From Asterella californica (lineage: Eukaryota > Streptophyta > Marchantiopsida > Marchantiales > Aytoniaceae): a stretch of DNA of 64,000 bases. The notes beneath the pieces were generated by a model. That model worked only from the letters and a program-made list of their open reading frames with translations. It ran no database searches and was not told the DNA's origin. The stretch spans positions 4,588,001 to 4,652,000 of the forward strand of contig JAYKYS010000012.1 of NCBI GenBank assembly GCA_036924285.1. The letters are read 5' to 3'. A program made the position numbers and the translations under genes. Each line of letters begins with the position of its first letter. The stretch's first letter is position 1. This document shows, one piece after another, positions 1-10,894 of this stretch.

Positions 1-84
1 GTGTAATGTGAAATAATTTTAAGAATTGATTATTTAACTAATTTAAGATATAATTAGTATTTAACACCTATATGTTTTATAAAA

Positions 85-168
85 GAGCAAAAGTTTCTCA
101 AAAGTTCATCGAACATGCATATGGGGAGCGTAGATATTCACCTCCACTCTATCATGATAGACGAGGAA
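85..168 (+). repeat. Dispersed hairpin module, copy 1
   Basis: One of seven same-orientation copies of a degenerate module in this window. It carries the core 'gagcaaaagttt..aaaagttcatc' followed by 'catgcatat', then a 'ttcacctcc' stretch. The core resembles the copies near 383, 2630, 11824, 18349, 51171 and 53094. It is probably a fragment of an unnamed non-autonomous element; no terminal repeats or target duplication are visible here. Confidence 0.45.
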
Positions 169-382
169 ATATATAAATCTATGTATTCTAATTAAAATTA
201 ATGTGTGTTTATTAGCAGTCTCTTGCAATTAGAGTTCCGGAAGCGTGTTTGTCCATTATCACTTTAAGGGTTATGTCTAGACCGTATCGTAACTTCAGTT
301 ATAGTTATCATCTAATATTTACAAATATACTTAATTTTTGATACTTTAACATAGAATTTTCACATAGCAATTTTATCTTTTT

Positions 383-437
383 TGATAATAAAAAGCGAAC
401 AAAGGTTACCCGAAGTTGATATAGCATGCATATTTTC
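383..437 (+). repeat. Dispersed hairpin module, copy 2
   Basis: This copy has 'gataataaaaagcgaac', 'aaaggttacccgaagttg' and then 'gcatgcatat' in the same order and orientation as the other copies. It is preceded by a very AT-rich lead-in, which is also seen before the copies at 2.6, 11.8, 18.3 and 51.2 kb. Confidence 0.45.
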
Positions 438-924
438 TTGTGACGTTATCGTGCTACATAACGACCTATACAGTGAAACAAATCTCCAGAGAACACCTCG
501 AGTGACGTTTCTAGAAGAAGCTGCACCCGAGCTTACCAAACTGGGCAAGAGTTAAGCTAGGGATGAGCTAGACAAGCTGCCCCTTAGCTTGAGTTAAAGT
601 ATCACTTTGAAAAAGAGTGAGTATGAGAATGCTGAGCTCATTGAGGAGAGTAACCTTGTGCTTTCAGTTGTGAGAGTAGCATTCTATGCAATAGTTAGTG
701 ATATTTTTAAATTATGAAAAATGCAAAAGAGAAAAATCTGTTGATTCTCTCTCGTGACTTGGATCTATAATTTGAAGATACAAGTGCGTAGGCGTTAGTG
801 AGTACTATAGTTTTAACTCTCCATTCATTAAAAATGGAGCTATACAGTAAAGAAAGTTAGTAAAGAATGTAGAAGTAACTTTCTTTAAGTTTATGTATGA
901 ATTTTAGTTCTCTTTTTAACAGAA

Positions 925-1010
925 ACACAGATCATCTTCAATGGTAGAGGTGCCCAGTTAAGAAGAAGAGATCTCAAGATCAAATCCTCTTGGTCTATGT
1001 TCTCTATTCC
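925..1010 (+). repeat. tRNA-like sequence, candidate SINE head
   Basis: Positions 935-950 (tcttcaatggtagagg) closely resemble a tRNA D-arm / box A. Positions 978-987 (gatcaaatcc) match the T-arm / box B with one change. The spacing suits an internal RNA polymerase III promoter. A complete cloverleaf cannot be formed convincingly and no tail or target duplication was found. A decayed tRNA-derived SINE is likelier than a working tRNA gene. Confidence 0.4.
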
Positions 1011-1904
1011 AGCATGTTGACCTCCTGGATGGGAGTCTATGTTGGATATGTAACTACGTCCTGCACATCTAGGGGCGAGGGATTGGTATCTTTTTTAATT
1101 GTGGACTTCTTGGTCTAAACTTCACATGCCACTTCGGCTATAGGTCAAGAGTTACTTGGTGCAGCTATGGGGGCCTGTAAGCTCTATGAGGTGGCTCCAT
1201 TGCTGTGACTGTGGTCGACACTGGATGGCCTGTACTATTATAAAAGTGACATCAAGAGCTGGAAAACTTTTAATAAGCAAGGGTTTAGCTTATCAGGGGT
1301 CATCTTGTTTGATACACAAGTTTGTTTATAAAAACTCGAGTTAGCTGAAAGGGTGCTTAGCTAGGGTGTTAGTTAAGAAAAGTGCCGTATCGTGCTTAGA
1401 GATATTGTACTTTTATTGTCAGGGAGAGCTGTCGATGCATACGAGAGAAGAGAAAGATCGAGTGGATTGGATTTTGGAGGGTTTTGAGTGTGAGAAGGTT
1501 GCTGGAAGAAGAATAAAGAATTGAGAGTTTGAATTTTATCTATTGTTGTATTTGAGAGTAAATTTGCCTTCCGGTGAATATAAATTGACCTTATTAAGTT
1601 GAGATTGATTGTCTATATATGTGGAAGGCTTTGGTTGTTGTACGCAAGTTGGCTGTCTCTTATCTTCACATTCAGTCTCTATCCTCGCAATTAGTCACAG
1701 TTAGAAGGTTCGCCCTTCTCAAGAAAGACTCTCATTGACAACACGAAAAGGACAAGACTCATCGATGGAATTTTATTATGATTATTAAATTTTAGTTCAA
1801 TAAATTTATTATTATAATTATTTTATTTTCTGTTTTTTATATTAAAAAGTATTTGTCTCATATTGAGACTCACGCTCAACTTGTACTCTTATCTTGTAAA
1901 ATAT
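1011..1904. other. No gene recognised (about 900 bp)
   Basis: Only short ORFs without recognisable motifs occur. The sequence downstream of the tRNA-like head could be SINE body, but its end is not visible. Composition becomes strongly AT-rich after about 1770, leading into the inverted-repeat arm. Confidence 0.5.
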
Positions 1905-2535
1905 GTAACTAGTAAATAGATTGTATTATTTTTTACCATGATTAAATACCTATGTCGTTAAAATTATTTTATCAACAAATTACACATCAGACTATACATT
2001 TTCAAGAAGTTCATGTGTGCAATCAGACATGTCATTGAAACAACAAAATGACTGATTTCACCATCGTTAATCAATCAAATGTGTGATCAAACAATACATA
2101 GGTTAATCAAACAACACAAATTGACGGTAGGTGCAATCAAAACAAATTTCTGAGAATGACATCCGTTACCTATTACCGATGAGTTCTCGAACCTGAGAGG
2201 CAACGCACGTAAACACCAGTTTTTACGTTGTTCACGTGATAGTGGTTTTTATCTTCTAACTATGCGGAAACTACTGCAAATATATGCCAAGTGGGGAATG
2301 TCTCTAGCTACAGTGTATACATTCACTCTTCAAGATTCATATGGTTATTTATTCACCTCTTCCATCTGAAGATGGAAGAGTGTTGCAAGCTTAATTTATT
2401 ACCTAATCATTCTGACGGGAAAAATTAGATAATAAATTAATGTATTAATTAACGTATGGTTCTGGTCAAGTAGGCTATTGCACTTGTACCCCTGAAACGC
2501 AAAGTCTTGCATTCCACTTAGGTGTTCTAACCACG
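1905..2535 (+). repeat. Left arm of long inverted repeat
   Basis: This stretch of about 610-630 bp reappears as its reverse complement at about 8525-9130, with frequent small differences (roughly 85-90% by eye). Shared blocks include 'cacatcagactatacatt', 'gacatccgttacctatta', 'gaggcaacgcacgtaaac' and 'caagtaggctattgcac'. The outer part (about 1913-2125) is related to the interior of the Mutator-type MITE at 50258-50631. The inner part contains a hairpin at 2391-2440. The arms could be the ends of a ~7.2 kb element or two opposite insertions of one composite repeat. Confidence 0.8.
2391..2440. repeat. Stem-loop with ttaatttattac arms
   Basis: Arms 2391-2406 (ttaatttattacctaa) and 2425-2440 (ttagataataaattaa) form a 16-bp stem with one mismatch around an 18-nt loop. 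A near-identical stem-loop lies at 52916-52964, and a weaker one near 17335-17392. It sits just after the palindrome 'ttccatctgaagatggaa', so the two hairpins travel together. Confidence 0.6.
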
Positions 2536-2629
2536 TTTCCAGAAACAACTAATATATAATATTTAAATTTTTATTTAAATTTTTATAAAATTTAATTTAG
2601 AATATTTATGTAATTATTATATTTTTTAT

Positions 2630-2674
2630 AACATAAAAGGAGCAAAAGTTCCTGAGAATCGATTGACCATGGTT
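2630..2674 (+). repeat. Dispersed hairpin module, copy 3 (weak)
   Basis: This carries 'aacataaaaggagcaaaa', 'gttcctgagaatcgattg' and 'accatggt'. It follows an AT-rich lead-in like the other copies but lacks the clean GCATGCATAT box. Confidence 0.3.
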
Positions 2675-4404
2675 ATTATTAATTCTCCAGTCTCTACTCC
2701 TACCCCTCTACGCTACCTTAGGCTTCCCTACACTTTATTGACTTTTACTGTACGTGGGTTAGCGCCGGACGACGGTGCAGGCTTTAGTAGGTCAGCTTGG
2801 TTGACGTGACCTGGACCAGGACTTGGAACCTCAAGTTGAAGGTTAGCCGGCGTTAGCCGGCAAATCGGACTGCCCCTGAGGGAATAAAGATTACGGTGGC
2901 CTGAGACCCCCCCTTCCTTTCGAACTTCGAAGTGCCATAAGAACAGAAAGAGCTCGATGGACTTGTTCGGTTTGGTCGGGCGTTTTAGTGGGTCCCAAGA
3001 GGATTTGTGGTTTTTAAAGGCCGAGCCCCGATGGAACATACCTGTATCCACTACTAAAGTGGACTATCACTAACCATTGCCATCTCTGTGGATACCAACT
3101 CTTTCCTAATGATTCGCCGTGACTCCGATAGCATTGGAGGGGGCGTACAGCCTGGTCAATCTGACCTGAGCGCAACAAATATCTAAAGTTAGTTTGCTCT
3201 TTTCGTTCGCTCGTTCCCAGTCATACACATCGGCTCGTGGCTTCGAGCCTTGGAATTTTGTTGCTGGCTGCAGTAGGGAAGGATTTGATTTCATAGGTAG
3301 AAAAAGCGAACTGCTGGGGAACTGAACCGAGAGAATGGGGCAAGCAGTGTTCATCTCCATGGGGTTTTACGGTGTACAGTATGGAGAAGAGAAAAAGTAC
3401 TGACCAGCAAAACTCCTTGAATTAGCAAAACAGATTCACTGTGGAGCTGGACCACAATTGTCAAGTGATATCACGTGCGCTGCTACGATGGGGCGGGCGG
3501 GCCCTTCATGTGATGCCGATTCTCCAGCACTGCTTGCTTAGGCTTTTGTGATTCCGAGATAGGCCTACTGTTTCCTGCCTCCCTCCTTGTCTGTGGCTCC
3601 AGGCTCCGGGGTTCGCTGTGAAGTTTGAAGTTCGAATATGGGAACTTGGGAAGCCTCATCCCTCGACCGCTGAATCAATGAATGTCATCCGATCAAACAT
3701 TCATTGAAAGCATCATTTGGGAGATTGCGCTATAAATTTGTCTGATTGTCGCGTGTGCTTCGACATACGTGAGATCTCACTCTTCGTCCTCGTAGAAAAC
3801 GCCTTCGTTCAGTAGCTTCAGTGCTGGACCAATCCGAAAACTGGTGGAGACTGGGAAACGAAGGTATGCCGCCGCATACGCGCGCGGCGTTCGGTTGTTT
3901 CCGTTTCCGCGCACGGAGTTTCTCGAGGAATAAGCCTCAGGCCACATCACCCTTTAGGCCTAACCTTTAGTACTTCCCGTCTATCATCTTAGGGCCATTC
4001 TACAGAATCTTTTTCTTTAACTCGCAAATATTTTCCTTTCAGCGGTACACGTTTTGGATGTAATCCAGGTCTCTTGATTGCCCATTACGGCCAGGTATTG
4101 ACGTAATCAGACCTCTAAAGAGTGAAATCTCTGTGATCCGACATCAGGGGTTGCAGAGCATTCATTCAAAAATCTGAACAACCAGAGTCTAAAAAAAAAA
4201 ATTTGAAAATTCAAAATTTGAATTATTCTTGTACCGATTCTTCATTTTGTAAAGAGACAAGAATTGCAAACAGAAGAACATGGTCCCTTTGCCGGTCGTG
4301 CATCGAGTCAACTAACACCACAATACATTTCCAGTCGACCATCAAACCGGAAATGTAACTTCCGGCCGACCCATAACCTCCCAGGAGCGCACAACCAGTG
4401 GGAG

Positions 4405-4462
4405 TGCGGGAGGGGAGAGGAAGGAGGGACAAGAGGGAAGAGGAAGGAGGGAGGAAGGATAA
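4405..4462 (+). repeat. Polypurine tract
   Basis: About 58 bases are almost entirely A and G (repeated gggagg, gagaggaag and aggaaggag units), followed at once by cctcctcc. The strand asymmetry and mirror-like repeats could permit triplex or hairpin formation. No gene or element boundary was found beside it. Confidence 0.6.
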
Positions 4463-5056
4463 AGCCTCCTCCTTTTTTTTCTCTTGATCATTTTTCGTAT
4501 CCACTTGTTCACTCTTCTCAGTCTTCTTTTTTCCTCTTGGTACTCTCAGACTTAGTTTTATTTTTTGATTAGATAGTTTTGATCTAGACTAGCTTGTTAG
4601 ATTTTGCTTATATTGACTTTTTTTTCTTTTTTATTTGATCTCTCTTGTTGCTTTTCAAGTGTTTTAGAGATTTTTGTTTTATTTATATTTTTCTCTCATT
4701 TAGTTTAGTAACATACAGAGTTTGGTTACCACTGCTGAATTTAGACGGACTTCCGGATGGATAAGCCTGTCGACGGTTTTAGGACATATTTGTTATATCC
4801 ATGCCACCTAGAGTGGATTCTAGACCGGCATGCATGTAGAACGATCAGCACCACTTTTTGAGAATACTAGGAGGAGTTGAACCCTTAAACTGAAACCGGT
4901 TCCAGCACGGTACGGTCATTTTGAAGGACAGAGGACGACGCTCAGTTTGGTACATAATCAAAGACAGAGGACAAAAATTAAGTACAAACAAGCTTGATGC
5001 AGTTCAGGTGGGATAGCCCGTCGAGGTCTTTTTTTCTTAATCACTGAGTAAAACTG

Positions 5057-5082
5057 TTAGTGGTGGGATATCCCACCACTAA
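5057..5082. repeat. 26-nt perfect palindrome
   Basis: The sequence centred on 'tgggatatccca' reads identically on both strands over 26 nt with no spacer. It lies just left of a fragment resembling a Mutator-type MITE end (5104-5158). Confidence 0.8.
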
Positions 5083-5103
5083 TATACCCTCACCTGTGGT
5101 TTA

Positions 5104-5158
5104 AAAGGAGTATGATCGAAGAGAAAACCCTATTGGGGGTGTGATCAAGCAAATTCCA
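5104..5158 (+). repeat. Fragment of Mutator-type MITE end
   Basis: 'ggagtatgatcgaagag' and 'gggggtgtgatcaagca' followed by aattcc match the right terminal region of the intact MITE at 50258-50631, where the pattern is (gtgtgatcaagc ... cctactggggg)x2 then gcaaattgctg. No matching left end was found nearby, so this is a truncated copy. Confidence 0.5.
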
Positions 5159-6100
5159 ATAGTTTTGATACTACGGTACTATACTAACAGTAACCACCGT
5201 CACATGCGGACCGTATTGTAAGTTCGTATTGTAAGCGGGATGACTTTTGGTGCCGACACACTGACAGGCAGTCATGAGCGAGGTGCTCAGCTTTTCTTGC
5301 ATTAGCCACGAGTTTCACTGGACACAGACATGACATGAATCACCCCGTTTATCTATCCATATATGCCCCTAGTAGGTTCCCTTAGCTTGGACCCCGGTGC
5401 TTATGGAGGGCAAGAGTGGGACAGGTTCAAAGACTTCAAATTCCCGACCTGGATAATCCACAGGAGTACGTCAAAACGGCAAGGCGGGAATGTGATTGCG
5501 GTCAAAGAGGATCTTGCATGCAGCTCCTAGCAGCCGCTACGGTAGGCTCCATGGGCCCACGAGGCCACTGCATACATACGGAAGAACGGTGGCGTTCCAG
5601 ACTTCCTTCCAGTGCGTCCAGCTCCTTTGCGATATCGAAAGTCGCCCTCTTCTGATTCGCCACGCTGTTACCAATCACTCGCTCCCTCCGTCCGTCGTTC
5701 CCTCTTGCGGGCTTATGTTCTACTCACGGATGGAATGGATGTTACCACCACCACGGTAGTACGAACTCGACTGTGCCACTCTCCACTCGAGAACAAGCAC
5801 AACTCTGTTCATAGGCTTTAGCAAGGGAAATCTCCATTGTTCAGTCCATGTCAAACCTCACAAGTGCACAGTGGTGCTCCTCCCCAAATGCACAAGAGTT
5901 CCGAAGTTCGGAAAACGGGAATAATGCACAAGAGGTTTAATTTTTATTTAATTTTTATTTAAAAATTAAAAATTAATTAAATTATACATGAAATAATTAA
6001 ATGAAGTGAACAGGCCATTGCACTAATATTCTCGGAATCGCGTCTGGAACTCCCTCCGTTTATAAGTTAAGTCTGGTCCCTCTGCAGTTGTCAATTCAGC

Positions 6101-6308
6101 TTTCGATGCTACAAGCTGCTCATGTTTGAACCATTGTATACCTGCAAGCAACTGAGTTTAGGTTGTAGAACTACTACACTCTACAACCTACACACATCAC
6201 ATTTTCAACCTACCACATCTTCATCACAACGAGTGTAGGTTGTAGACCTACATTCAATTACTTGCAGGTATACAATGGTTCAAACATGAGTAGCTTGTAG
6301 TATCGATG
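6101..6308. mobile_element. hAT-like MITE with 8-bp target duplication
   Basis: The element body is 6109-6300 (192 bp). Its ends are inverted repeats of about 42 bp beginning 'ctacaagct' and running through 'catgtttgaaccattg' and 'tatacctgcaag', with about two mismatches. Flanks 6101-6108 (tttcgatg) and 6301-6308 (tatcgatg) match at 7 of 8 positions, as expected for a slightly decayed 8-bp hAT-type target duplication. A second inner inverted repeat (gtaggttgtaga and its complement) lies inside. There is no coding capacity, so it would need a transposase in trans. Superfamily assignment rests on duplication length only. Confidence 0.75.
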
Positions 6309-6898
6309 TAATGTTTCACATTACACTTACTCGCATGGGGAAACCAAATGGTGCGTCTATATCAAAGTGTGCGATAGTTCACTACATATTTACGTTTGTT
6401 CATCCTTAAGAATCTGAATCGAATGCCTCTCAACTGTACATGGAAGTGAGCATTAGGGGGTGTCAAAGTTGCGGGGGAATATTTTTCAACGACGAAGAGA
6501 GAAAGAGTTATAATATGACAATAGTTAACTTTGTATGGAAGCGCGACTGAGTCTAGGTTGTGCTTGTGACTCGACATCACATTTTGTTCAACGAATATTT
6601 TTTCAGTTTTGACACTCAAGAATTACTCAGCGTAATAGATATTCCACTACAAAATAAATGAATAGCCGTTCAGAAAATGATCACGAGCGTTTTCTTGCAT
6701 GTATCTCCGGAGGTGCCCGCAAGAAACACCTGCCAAGGTCTGACTGAAGTCGTAACTCTCTCTCGCAGATGTAAAATCTTTCAGAAAGGTTATCAACTTT
6801 GACACCCCTTATTAGTTTTAACATACAACCTGAGGAGGACAAGAAAGTCTCTCAAATGACTCGTGTACCCCAGCGATCCATGAGTACTCCTTCTTAGC
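6309..6898. other. No gene recognised
   Basis: A minus-strand ORF (6362-6619) has no recognisable motif. Nothing else in this stretch can be supported. Confidence 0.5.
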
Positions 6899-7514
6899 AT
6901 GGAAATATGGTATATCTCCTCACGAACAAACAAAGATTTACACGATCTAATAGAGAAAAACGTAAACTTGAATGTGGATATTGAACAAACGGATATGCAT
7001 CACTTCTCTCCACATCTAAGATCGGTCATGATGGAAACCGATCTGACTGAAATGAAGTGCAACAGGAGTCTGCTTTTCTTTGGTCAATTCTGTCCATTGT
7101 ACTCCATATGAATAAATGGCAGTTCTCAACTCATGAAGCAACTGATGATCTTACATGGTGTCGTCAATATTCATTACGTAAGCAAGAGGATCTAATGCAT
7201 CTATTCTGGACATGTGAATGCAACAAAGTCACTTAAGAGTGGGTGTGGAATATCTTTGCTCTTATGTTTCCACCATTAACGCTTGGAAACCATAACTACC
7301 ACATTGTTTGCTGGCTGAAAAGTTTTCGATACATCACTCAAACGTGACTAGTTGGTGGGAGCTATGGCGCAATATTGTTCTATATACTCTTGAAAACACA
7401 CACCGATTGCTCCTTCGGGAAACCAGTCTAGACAAACTACAAGATCAAAGCGATTTCTTGGTAAAAACTGCTCCTCTACAACTCTGCTTTATGGAAGAAG
7501 CATTTCTTCAGTAA
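6899..7514 (+). pseudogene. LINE reverse-transcriptase zinc-finger relic
   Basis: Around 7147-7270 one frame reads an arrangement typical of the zf-RVT domain found after the reverse transcriptase of plant L1-like LINEs: Trp-Cys near 7156, then Glu-Asp, a His in 'MHLFW', Cys in 'TCEC', then a Trp-rich 'EWVWN' segment. That frame has a TAA at about 7234 and a TGA at about 7346. The following Trp-rich segment (WWELWRN, about 7350) lies in another frame. The polymerase and endonuclease parts are absent. The fragment is therefore a dead LINE 3' piece. Its 5' limit is uncertain and no poly-A tail or target duplication was identified. The zf-RVT call is from pattern only. Confidence 0.45.
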
Positions 7515-8150
7515 TTTTAGATTGTCTTTGTTAGAGTTTATCTACCGCAGAACAAAACAAAACAAACACTCAGTTTAGAAATGCTTGGGCTCTTGATACT
7601 TTGAAGTTCTATGGAAAAAGTCGAATATGCAATGTAGATCTGTCTGCCTTGATTTTCTCTTGGTTTCTTTTCTTGGGAGTCTATGCTCGATGGTGGTTGT
7701 TGTATATGTATTATGCTTCCCTCTCGCACGAGCCGTTTGTGGAAAGGAGTTCCAGTGTCTCTTGGTGGTTTTGTGTTATCTTTCAGTTAATCCATGTTGA
7801 TAGTCGCCGCTTGTTCCTATGTCCAAAAAATAAAATGAAATAATCTTTGAAACACTAGCTATGTCTAGCAAGCTGCACAAAATTCTCAATAAAGAGATAA
7901 GAGCCTCACCAAATGGGTACTGCGACGGTCACCCCGGGGATGTCACACATGGATCATAGAATGGAGAGCTACTGTAGCATATTAGGACTCAAGCGTCAAA
8001 TCTAGTGATCATAATCATATATTTTATATCAAGTTAGAAGAGCAGTTACTTTGTGGTATTGGGAGTATAATATGTTTGATACGTATAAGGAGTAGTAGGA
8101 AAAAACACCCCAAATTTTCTGTTTTCAGAAGTTCACTGAAAAGATGATCT
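7515..8150. other. No gene recognised; possible LINE 3' sequence
   Basis: An 80-codon plus-strand ORF (7601-7843) is rich in Trp and hydrophobic residues but lacks family motifs. It may be more of the LINE relic. Confidence 0.35.
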
Positions 8151-8154
8151 TATG

Positions 8155-8235
8155 TCCCTGAGATCTAGTGTATTAGTAACAGCCTTGCCTTGTAAGACAG
8201 GGATCCAAGGTTCTATCTCTGCCTAGATACTTTCT
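8155..8235 (+). repeat. tRNA-like sequence, candidate SINE or tRNA relic
   Basis: Positions 8164-8178 (tctagtgtattagta) look like a tRNA D-arm / box A. Positions 8181-8201 form an anticodon-arm-like hairpin around 'ccttgtaaga'. Positions 8209-8219 (ggttctatctc) resemble box B. Acceptor and T stems pair poorly, so this is more likely a tRNA-derived repeat than a functional tRNA. It lies about 300 bp from the right inverted-repeat arm. Confidence 0.35.
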
Positions 8236-8524
8236 TTTGATATATGGTTCTAGGAATTCCTGCGTATGAGTTCACTAATGATAATAGGCATTGTTATCCG
8301 TTGGTGATTGGACGACTAAAATTCCGTGCATGATGAAACCTTGTGAAAAGGACCTCTCTATATGACGACTTGATATGTCTCAGAAAACTTATGTAATGAC
8401 ATGCGCGTTCTTTAGTCTCGTGCTACTTAAACCTGAAGAAGTTCATAGCGAAGCTAGTAACTCAAGCCAAAGAAGTTTGTAGCAAACTCGTTCCTCTTTG
8501 AGTTACATCTGGTATTTAAAATTT

Positions 8525-9130
8525 AATCATGAGTAAGTGGAGTGCAGGACTTTGCGATTCAGGGTACAAGTGCGAGAGCCTACTTGATCAGAACCATACA
8601 TTAATTTATTCCCTAACTCTTTCAGTCAGAAGCTTGCATCCCTCTTCCATCTTCAAATGGACGAGATGAATAAATAACCATATGAATCGTGGAAAGTGAA
8701 TGTATACACTGTAGTTAGGGACATTCCTCACTTGGCATATATTTGCAGTAGTTTCGGCATAGTTAGAAGATAAAAACCATATCACGTGAACAATGTAAAA
8801 ACTGGTGTTTACGTGCGTTGCCTCTCAGGTTCGAGAACTCATCGGTAATAGGTAACGGATGTCATTCTCAGAAATTTGTTTTGATCGCACCTCCAGTCAA
8901 TTTGTGGTGCTTGATTAACCTATGTATTGTTTGATCACACATTTGATTGATTAGCGATGGTGAAATCAGTCATTTTGTTGTTTCAATGACATGTCTGATT
9001 GCACACATGAACTGATATATATATGAAAATGTATAGTCTGATGTGTAATTTGTTGATAAAATGATTTTAACAACATAGGTATTTGATCATGGTAAAAAAT
9101 AATACAATCATGAACAACATGGTAAAGTAA
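8525..9130 (-). repeat. Right arm of long inverted repeat
   Basis: This is the reverse complement of the arm at about 1905-2535. The second half of the ttaatttattac hairpin present in the left arm is deleted here near 8625. The arm is followed by Mutator-MITE-like sequence to about 9212 (ggtgtgatcaatcac, cctactggggtatgatca). The spacer between arms is about 6 kb and holds the MITE at 6.1 kb and the LINE relic. Confidence 0.8.
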
Positions 9131-9215
9131 CTAGTTTGACTGTTGATAGCTAGTCAAAAGGTGTGATCAATCACGATAAACCTACTGGGGTATGATCAGC
9201 AAATTTCTTCTTTTA
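8885..9215 (+). repeat. Mutator-type MITE relative, degraded
   Basis: Order and spacing of 'gtttgatcacaca', 'catgtctgattgcacaca', 'tgtatagtctgatgtg', then 'ggtgtgatcaatcac' and 'cctactggggtatgatca' follow the interior and right end of the intact 374-bp element at 50258-50631. It overlaps the right inverted-repeat arm. Terminal bases and target duplication are not preserved. Confidence 0.5.
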
Positions 9216-9255
9216 TTCTCTACAATGAACATTGTAACCCGTGTAAGGGGCTAGT

Positions 9256-9508
9256 CAGGGCATTTCCACCACAACACTGGAAATGCCCTAGGGGATCCAG
9301 TTACCAGTTCTCTTTCAAACTACACAGGCGTCAGAGGAAAGTGTTAAAAGTTAACGTTTCTTCTTTCCATTCGATGAAGATATAGCATGAACGCTTAGAT
9401 AGTTTTTCAAGATAAAATACCGTGAAAGAACTACTTTTTCCGCATTTTATAACAAACCACCCCAAGTAAACAACTGGTTACCGGGGTAGTTTCGGTGGAG
9501 ATGCTCTA
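9256..9508. mobile_element. Candidate TIR MITE, about 253 bp
   Basis: The left end 'cagggcatttccacca' and the complement of the right end 'tagagcatctccaccg' form matching inverted termini, with a second inverted match (ggttaccagt / actggttacc) further in. Positions 9256-9290 also fold on themselves (cagggcatttcca ... tggaaatgcccta). The termini suggest a hAT-like MITE, but no convincing 8-bp flanking duplication is seen, so the boundaries are provisional. Confidence 0.5.
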
Positions 9509-10862
9509 AGTTAGGATGAGCCTTGTACTACCGATAGATCTCTCCTTTTGGTTACGTTCCCCTGAAGCATCCTAGGCTCCGGAGAATTGACACCGTGCAG
9601 CACTCGCTACTCAGGGATGCCCCGCCCTGCCGTCTGCTTTCCTGCCGTAGACTACAGAATTTTCCTTCCCTTGTTCAATCTCCGATGTCTTCTTACCTCT
9701 AACAGTTTTCTCACTCGTCTCGGATTACCATGATAGCGCAAAGATCATCATGTTTTGAATATATAATGAGGAGACTCGGCCATTGCCTTATTTCTTATGA
9801 GATTTGGAGCTTGTAACTGTCTTCAAATAGTTCTTTCTAAGACACGTACCTGTTTTATCGAAATTCCATGGGTTTGTGTGAGTCGTTGCTTTGCTCAGTT
9901 AGTGATCTGATCTCTAGTTGGTATATGAAAAGAAGGTTCGTTTTTGCAGTTATGATCTTGTGTGTCACTTCCGCCTTGTCCATCTTCCAAAGTTCAAAGT
10001 AGCAGTTTTTTCAATCATAAATTCTTCATTTTTCAGGAGATCTTGGAGTCAACTTGTTGAGGTCGACTCCAACTATGAAGGTTTCACTGTGACAGTCTTC
10101 TAGTCGATTCCAACTATGGTTCTTAGAACTCATTCTTTGAATTTTCTCAAAAGTATCTATCGTTGATTTCTTTCATATCTTATTCTTTTCCTTGTACCAT
10201 CTCCTTGAAGGTTCACAAAGAGATTTGTTAAAATTACCTGCAAGTAAAAAATAATAAATTTAAGTTACTTTTATAACTTGTTAAATCAACATTGAAAGTA
10301 AGATAACATATTTAATTCTTAATGACATTGCCGGAAATATGATTTAAATTATTTTTTACAGAAATATATTACATTCATTTGGGAAACATAAAATAGAAGC
10401 CTGTTGGTCTTGGTCCTTTCAAACCGACAAGGCTCCTTCTCTACGTTGAATAAAATATTTGAAAAATATAGAGATCCCTGAACTATTTTGGATGCCCAAT
10501 TTGCTGTGTTTGTAATTATACCAGTATTTAAAATCAATTTCTTCACTATTTCAAATGACTGTTTTATTCACACGTCATCTACTGCAGTGTGACGTTTAAT
10601 ATACTCTTTGGTACTCTTTTATTCAACATTAAAACCCAAAAGCTATAGCAGCAGTAAACAGTTATAGCACCGTGACCTGCTGCTGCCTCGATAGAACCTC
10701 GACGTGGTCGAGCCTTATCGCTGTCCCTACTCATCTTCAGAAGATTCGTCTGCTACGTAGTTGATACGGCAAACCTAAACTGTCATCCCTCCCTTGCTCC
10801 GGCCGCCGCTGTTCGCTCTATACGAACTTCTTGTCAGAATCAGAGTGGATTGTACGATGAGT

Positions 10863-10894
10863 TACACTGAATAGGTGAAATCCTATTCAGTGTA
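10863..10894. repeat. 13-bp inverted repeat, 6-nt loop
   Basis: Arms tacactgaatagg and cctattcagtgta pair perfectly around tgaaat. No adjoining gene or element was identified. Confidence 0.8.

Larger units (their letters stand above)
2536..6100. other. Intergenic, no gene recognised
   Basis: ORFs of 80-107 codons (for example 2728-3051 and 3106-3360 on the minus strand, 5416-5821 on the plus strand) show no family motif. Opposite-strand ORFs overlap at 4223-4572. A TATA-like 'gctataaattt' at about 3729 is followed by GC-richer sequence and an 'aag/gtatgc' donor-like junction near 3864, which could be a promoter and first exon but is weak evidence. The stretch at about 2630-2674 holds another copy of the dispersed module. 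A purine-rich tract lies at about 4405-4462 and a perfect palindrome at 5057-5082. Confidence 0.5.

Noticed and set aside
2728..3360. Two minus-strand ORFs of 107 and 84 codons as genes
   Set aside because: There is no motif, no shared structure and no splice or promoter support. Composition is as expected by chance in GC-richer DNA.
1905..9130. The two long arms as LTRs of one retrotransposon
   Set aside because: They are inverted, not direct, repeats, with no PBS or PPT beside them.
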